A stretch of DNA of 64,000 nucleotides from Pseudomonadota bacterium. Its GTDB lineage: Bacteria; Pseudomonadota; Alphaproteobacteria; Rhizobiales; Pleomorphomonadaceae. The stretch lies in NCBI GenBank assembly GCA_023436885.1, contig JAEZHI010000034.1, positions 186,001 through 250,000 of the forward strand. The letters run 5' to 3'. The first letter of the stretch is position 1. Each line of letters begins with the position of its first letter. The notes under the pieces were generated by a model. It was not told the DNA's origin and made no database searches. It saw nothing but the letters and a program-made list of their open reading frames with translations. This document shows, in pieces, positions 60,830 to 64,000 of the stretch. A program made the translations under genes and the position numbers.

Positions 60830-63076
60830 ATGCGCAAGACCCTCAATTGCAACATCGGCTGGACTTTCCACGAAGGCTTCTCGGCCGATCTCGCGGCCGC
60901 CTTCCGCAAGGGCGAGGCTGTCAACCTGCCGCACAATGCGGTCGACCTGCCCTACAACTACTTTGACGAGACCTGCTACCAGCGGCCGTTTACCTATCAG
61001 AAGGTCATCGCCTGGCGTCCGGAATTTGCCGGTCGCGAAGTGGCGCTGGTGTTCGATGGCGCCATGGCTGACAGCGTCGTCTACGTCAACGGCGAACAGG
61101 TGGTGGCCCATCCCGACGGCTACACGCCGTTCACCGCCCGCTTGACGGAGCGCCTCGTGGAAGGCGACAATCTCGTCACCGTCAAGATCGACGGCTCCGA
61201 GAACCCGGCCATTCCGCCGTTCGGCGGCCAGATCGACTATCTCACCTATGCAGGCATCTATCGCGACGTCTGGCTGCGCGTGACAGCGCCGATCTACATC
61301 GGCAACGTCAAGATCGAGACACCCGACGTGCTCGCCCCCAAGAAGACGGCGAAGATCCGGGTCGACATCGCCAATCCGCGCGGGCTGAAGCTCGCAGGCC
61401 GCGTCTCCGTGAAGCTGAAGGACGCCGTCGGCAAGACGATCGGCAGCGCCAACGCCTCCTACGCCAGCGACAGCGTCACGCTGGAGATCAAGAACCTCGA
61501 AGGCATTGTCCTCTGGGACATCGACAACCCGGCGCTCTATGAGGCTGCGGTCGAGCTGGTCCACGAGAGCGGCGACGACGCTCTCTCGGTCAACTTCGGC
61601 TTCCGTTCCGCCGAGTTCACACCGGAAGGCTTCCGCCTCAATGGCAAGCTCCTGAAGCTGCGCGGCCTCAACCGCCATCAGGCCTTCCCCTATGTCGGCT
61701 ACGCCATGGGCCGCCGGGCTCAGGAGCGTGACGCCGAGATCCTGAAGAAGGAACTCAAGGTCAACGTCGTCCGCACCTCGCACTACCCGCAGTCGCCCTG
61801 GTTCCTAGACGCCTGCGACCGCCTCGGCCTTTTGGTGTTCGAAGAAATCCCCGGCTGGCAGCATGTCGGCGACGAAAGCTGGCGTCAGCTGGCGATCAAC
61901 AATGTCCGCGCGATGGTCGAGCGCGACTGGAACCATCCCTCGATCATCATCTGGGGCGTGCGCATCAACGAGTCGCAGGACTTCCACGACTTCTACACGG
62001 CGACCAACAAGCTCGCCCATGAACTCGACCCGACCCGCCAGACCGGCGGCGTTCGCTACATCACCGACAGTGAGCTGCTCGAAGACGTTTACACGATGAA
62101 CGACTTCATCCAGGGCAACGAAGAGCTTCCAGGCGCCAACCGTCCGCGCATCGCCTTGCGCCCTGTATCGGAGATCACCGGCCTCAAGAAGCCGGTGCCT
62201 TACATGGTGACCGAGTTCAACGGCCACATGTACCCGACCAAGCGCTACGATCAGGAGCAGCGCCAGGCCGAGCACGTCTCGCGCTATCTCTCGATCGTCA
62301 ATGCCGTCTACGGTGATCCCAACATCGCCGGCTCCACCGGCTGGTGCATGTTCGACTACAACACCCACAAGGACTTCGGCTCCGGCGATCGTCTCTGCCA
62401 TCACGGCGTCATGGACGCCTGGCGCGGTCCCAAGTTCGCGGCCTGGGTCTATACCAGCCAGTGCGAGCCGTCCGAGGAAGTGGTGCTGAAGCCGGTCACC
62501 TACTACGCCCGTGGCGAGCGCAACATCGGCGGCATCCTGCCACTCATCGTTCTGACCAACTGCGACGAAGTCGAGCTGCAGTATGGCCCCGATATCGTCA
62601 AGCGGGTGAAGCCCGACCGCGAGACCTATCCGCACCTGCCGCATGCGCCCGTCGTCATCGACCATCGCGCCTTCTCGGCCGAGGAACTCGGCCTCTGGGG
62701 GATGAAGTGGGAGGAAGCCACTGTTACGGGCTACCTCGATGGCAAGCCGGTCAAGACCGTCAAGTTCGCCTGCGATCCAGTTCCCACCACGCTGGACGTC
62801 AAGCCTGACTGGACTGAGCTGTCGGTAGAACCGAAGGATTCGGTGCGTGTCATGGTCAGCGCCCTCGATCAGCTCGGCAACCTGTTGCCGTTCCTCGACG
62901 AGGCGATCCACATCACGGTAAGCGGCCCCGCCAAGCTGCTCGGCCCGTCAGAAGTGGTTCTAAAGGGTGGCTCCATCGGCTTCTGGCTGGAGACCACCGG
63001 CGGCGCCGGCGCCGTTACCGTCAAGGTCGCCAACCAGCGCTTCGGCGAGACCACCCTCACCCTCAAGGCCGGCTGA
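60830..63076 (+). CDS. lacZ: Glycoside hydrolase family 2 beta-galactosidase
   Basis: Hydrolyses beta-galactosides in the cytoplasm (no signal peptide). 748 residues, shorter than the E. coli enzyme's 1024, as in many alphaproteobacterial GH2 enzymes. Domains in order: sugar-binding (about 10-165, GQIDYLTYAGIYRDVWL), immunoglobulin-like (about 170-280), TIM barrel (about 285-575, LRGLNRHQAFPYVG). Acid/base Glu381 in WGVRINESQD, nucleophile Glu462 in YMVTEFNGHM. The C terminus ends in a beta-sandwich-like part. Beta-glucuronidase activity cannot be excluded, but position in lacEFGZK favours beta-galactosidase. Confidence 0.9.
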   Translation: MRKTLNCNIGWTFHEGFSADLAAAFRKGEAVNLPHNAVDLPYNYFDETCYQRPFTYQKVIAWRPEFAGREVALVFDGAMADSVVYVNGEQVVAHPDGYTPFTARLTERLVEGDNLVTVKIDGSENPAIPPFGGQIDYLTYAGIYRDVWLRVTAPIYIGNVKIETPDVLAPKKTAKIRVDIANPRGLKLAGRVSVKLKDAVGKTIGSANASYASDSVTLEIKNLEGIVLWDIDNPALYEAAVELVHESGDDALSVNFGFRSAEFTPEGFRLNGKLLKLRGLNRHQAFPYVGYAMGRRAQERDAEILKKELKVNVVRTSHYPQSPWFLDACDRLGLLVFEEIPGWQHVGDESWRQLAINNVRAMVERDWNHPSIIIWGVRINESQDFHDFYTATNKLAHELDPTRQTGGVRYITDSELLEDVYTMNDFIQGNEELPGANRPRIALRPVSEITGLKKPVPYMVTEFNGHMYPTKRYDQEQRQAEHVSRYLSIVNAVYGDPNIAGSTGWCMFDYNTHKDFGSGDRLCHHGVMDAWRGPKFAAWVYTSQCEPSEEVVLKPVTYYARGERNIGGILPLIVLTNCDEVELQYGPDIVKRVKPDRETYPHLPHAPVVIDHRAFSAEELGLWGMKWEEATVTGYLDGKPVKTVKFACDPVPTTLDVKPDWTELSVEPKDSVRVMVSALDQLGNLLPFLDEAIHITVSGPAKLLGPSEVVLKGGSIGFWLETTGGAGAVTVKVANQRFGETTLTLKAG

Positions 63077-63108
63077 ACGGCGCAACCGATAGAAGCGGAA
63101 AGCATATC

Positions 63109-64000
63109 ATGAGCGACGTTACCCTGCGGGACGTGAGGAAGTCCTTCGGCGCGGTCGACATCATCAAGGGCGTCGACCTCGACATCAAGTCGGGCGAGTT
63201 CGTGGTGTTCGTCGGCCCGTCGGGCTGCGGCAAGTCGACCCTGCTGCGCATGATCGCCGGCCTGGAGACCATCAGCTCCGGCGAACTCGACATCGGCGGC
63301 GAGCGCATGAACGAGGTCGACCCGTCCCAGCGCGGCATTGCCATGGTGTTTCAGTCCTATGCGCTCTATCCGCATATGACCGTGCGCGAGAACATGGGCT
63401 TTGCGCTCCGCTTTGCCGGCGTCCCCAAGGATGAGATCCGCAAGCAAGTTGACGAGGCTGCCCGCATTCTCGAACTTGGTCCGCTGATGGATCGCAAGCC
63501 GAAGGCACTGTCGGGTGGACAGCGTCAGCGCGTCGCCATCGGCCGCGCCATCGTGCGCCATCCCAAGGTGTTCCTGTTCGACGAACCGCTGTCCAACCTC
63601 GATGCCGAGCTGCGCGTGCACATGCGCATCGAGATCGCCAAGCTCCACCGCAACCTCGGCGCCACCATCGTCTATGTGACGCATGACCAAGTGGAGGCCA
63701 TGACGCTGGCCGACAAGATCGTCGTGCTGCGGTCGGGCATCGTCGAGCAGGTCGGCGCGCCGCTCGAACTCTACGACAACCCGGCCAACCTGTTCGTTGC
63801 CGGATTCATCGGCTCACCCAAGATGAACTTCCTGAAGGGCGTGGTCGAAAGCGGCAGCGCCGGTCATTCGGAGATCCGCCTGCCCGACTTCGGTGGCGCC
63901 GTCGTGCCGGTGGCGCTCAAGGGCGATGCGCCGGCAGCGGGAACGCCCGTCACCCTGGGCATCCGTCCGTCGCACTTTGCCGAGAGCGGCGACGCCGTCC
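63109..64000 (+). CDS. lacK: ABC transporter ATPase, LacK/MalK-type (3' end beyond window)
   Basis: Energises the LacFG channel. 297 codons in the window. Walker A GPSGCGKST (36-44), Q-loop FQSYALYPHM, signature LSGGQRQRV (134-142), Walker B VFLFDEP (154-160), and H-loop VTHDQ. The MalK-type regulatory domain starts near residue 240 and is cut off by the window end. ATG 63109 has GGAAAG eight bases upstream. It is the last known gene in lacEFGZK. Confidence 0.94.
   Translation, partial: MSDVTLRDVRKSFGAVDIIKGVDLDIKSGEFVVFVGPSGCGKSTLLRMIAGLETISSGELDIGGERMNEVDPSQRGIAMVFQSYALYPHMTVRENMGFALRFAGVPKDEIRKQVDEAARILELGPLMDRKPKALSGGQRQRVAIGRAIVRHPKVFLFDEPLSNLDAELRVHMRIEIAKLHRNLGATIVYVTHDQVEAMTLADKIVVLRSGIVEQVGAPLELYDNPANLFVAGFIGSPKMNFLKGVVESGSAGHSEIRLPDFGGAVVPVALKGDAPAAGTPVTLGIRPSHFAESGDAV

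Noticed and set aside
61805..62911. 368-codon open frame on the minus strand
   Set aside because: Antisense shadow of lacZ.
1..64000. CRISPR arrays, insertion sequences, prophage or integrase genes
   Set aside because: No regularly spaced repeats, no transposase or integrase motifs, and no terminal inverted repeats were seen.

Overview
The window reads as a chromosomal segment of a high-GC alphaproteobacterium, most likely of the order Hyphomicrobiales (Rhizobiales). The basis is gene order plus protein similarity: CBP3 chaperone-DUF177-plsX-fabH-ihfA-merR, nusB-thiL, the seven-gene order desulfurase-sufBCDS-sufT(-sufA), and a lacEFGZK operon laid out like the one described in Agrobacterium radiobacter. 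I saw no rRNA, transposase, integrase, phage gene or CRISPR array. The genus cannot be fixed from the sequence alone.

Layout. 1-3.0 kb: the 5' part of a PTS EIIA-HPr-EI fusion behind a LacI-type regulator with two identical operators. 3.0-8.4 kb: tRNA-Pro(GGG), a MerR regulator, ihfA, fabH, plsX, DUF177 and a cytochrome bc1 chaperone on the minus strand, with the lipoprotein gene omlA/bamE divergent. 8.4-15.8 kb: RarD-like permease, proton-pumping pyrophosphatase, DedA/YqaA-type membrane protein, thiL-nusB, MarC and a small secreted protein. 15.9-24.8 kb: an orphan molybdopterin oxidoreductase, a chemoreceptor, a PH-like membrane protein in a low-GC pocket, thrS and a split ThrE-type exporter pair. 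25.6-27.3 kb: pfkB and an unknown gene preceded by a perfect 20-bp palindrome. 27.3-36.4 kb: the suf Fe-S cluster operon, with an ArsR/AHSA1 pair wedged between sufT and sufA, and a divergent alpha/beta hydrolase. 36.4-47.4 kb: a possible GIY-YIG-like protein, two cyclic-di-GMP proteins (one with a degenerate GGDEF), rluC-crcB, kup, an L,D-transpeptidase and small conserved unknowns. 47.5-56 kb: DUF3126, cysE, glycerate kinase, an acyl-ACP/CoA synthetase, an AGE-family epimerase, cysQ, a GST and a small EamA protein. 56.2-64 kb: lacR followed by lacE, lacF, lacG, lacZ and lacK (cut by the window end).

Working together: the Suf block makes and loads Fe-S clusters, probably under Irr control through an ICE-like box. 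The lac block imports and hydrolyses lactose or a related beta-galactoside. PfkB, glycerate kinase and the PTS fusion point to further carbohydrate use. PlsX and FabH serve lipid synthesis, and HppA, Kup and CrcB serve ion and energy balance. Most of the window is ordinary core genome. The points that deserve a second look are the ArsR/AHSA1 insertion that separates sufA from its operon, the Asp in place of the usual Ser in the hydrolase next to suf, the possible GIY-YIG-like protein, the degenerate GGDEF, and several unassigned palindromic operators. I did not find a clear, wholly new multigene system.
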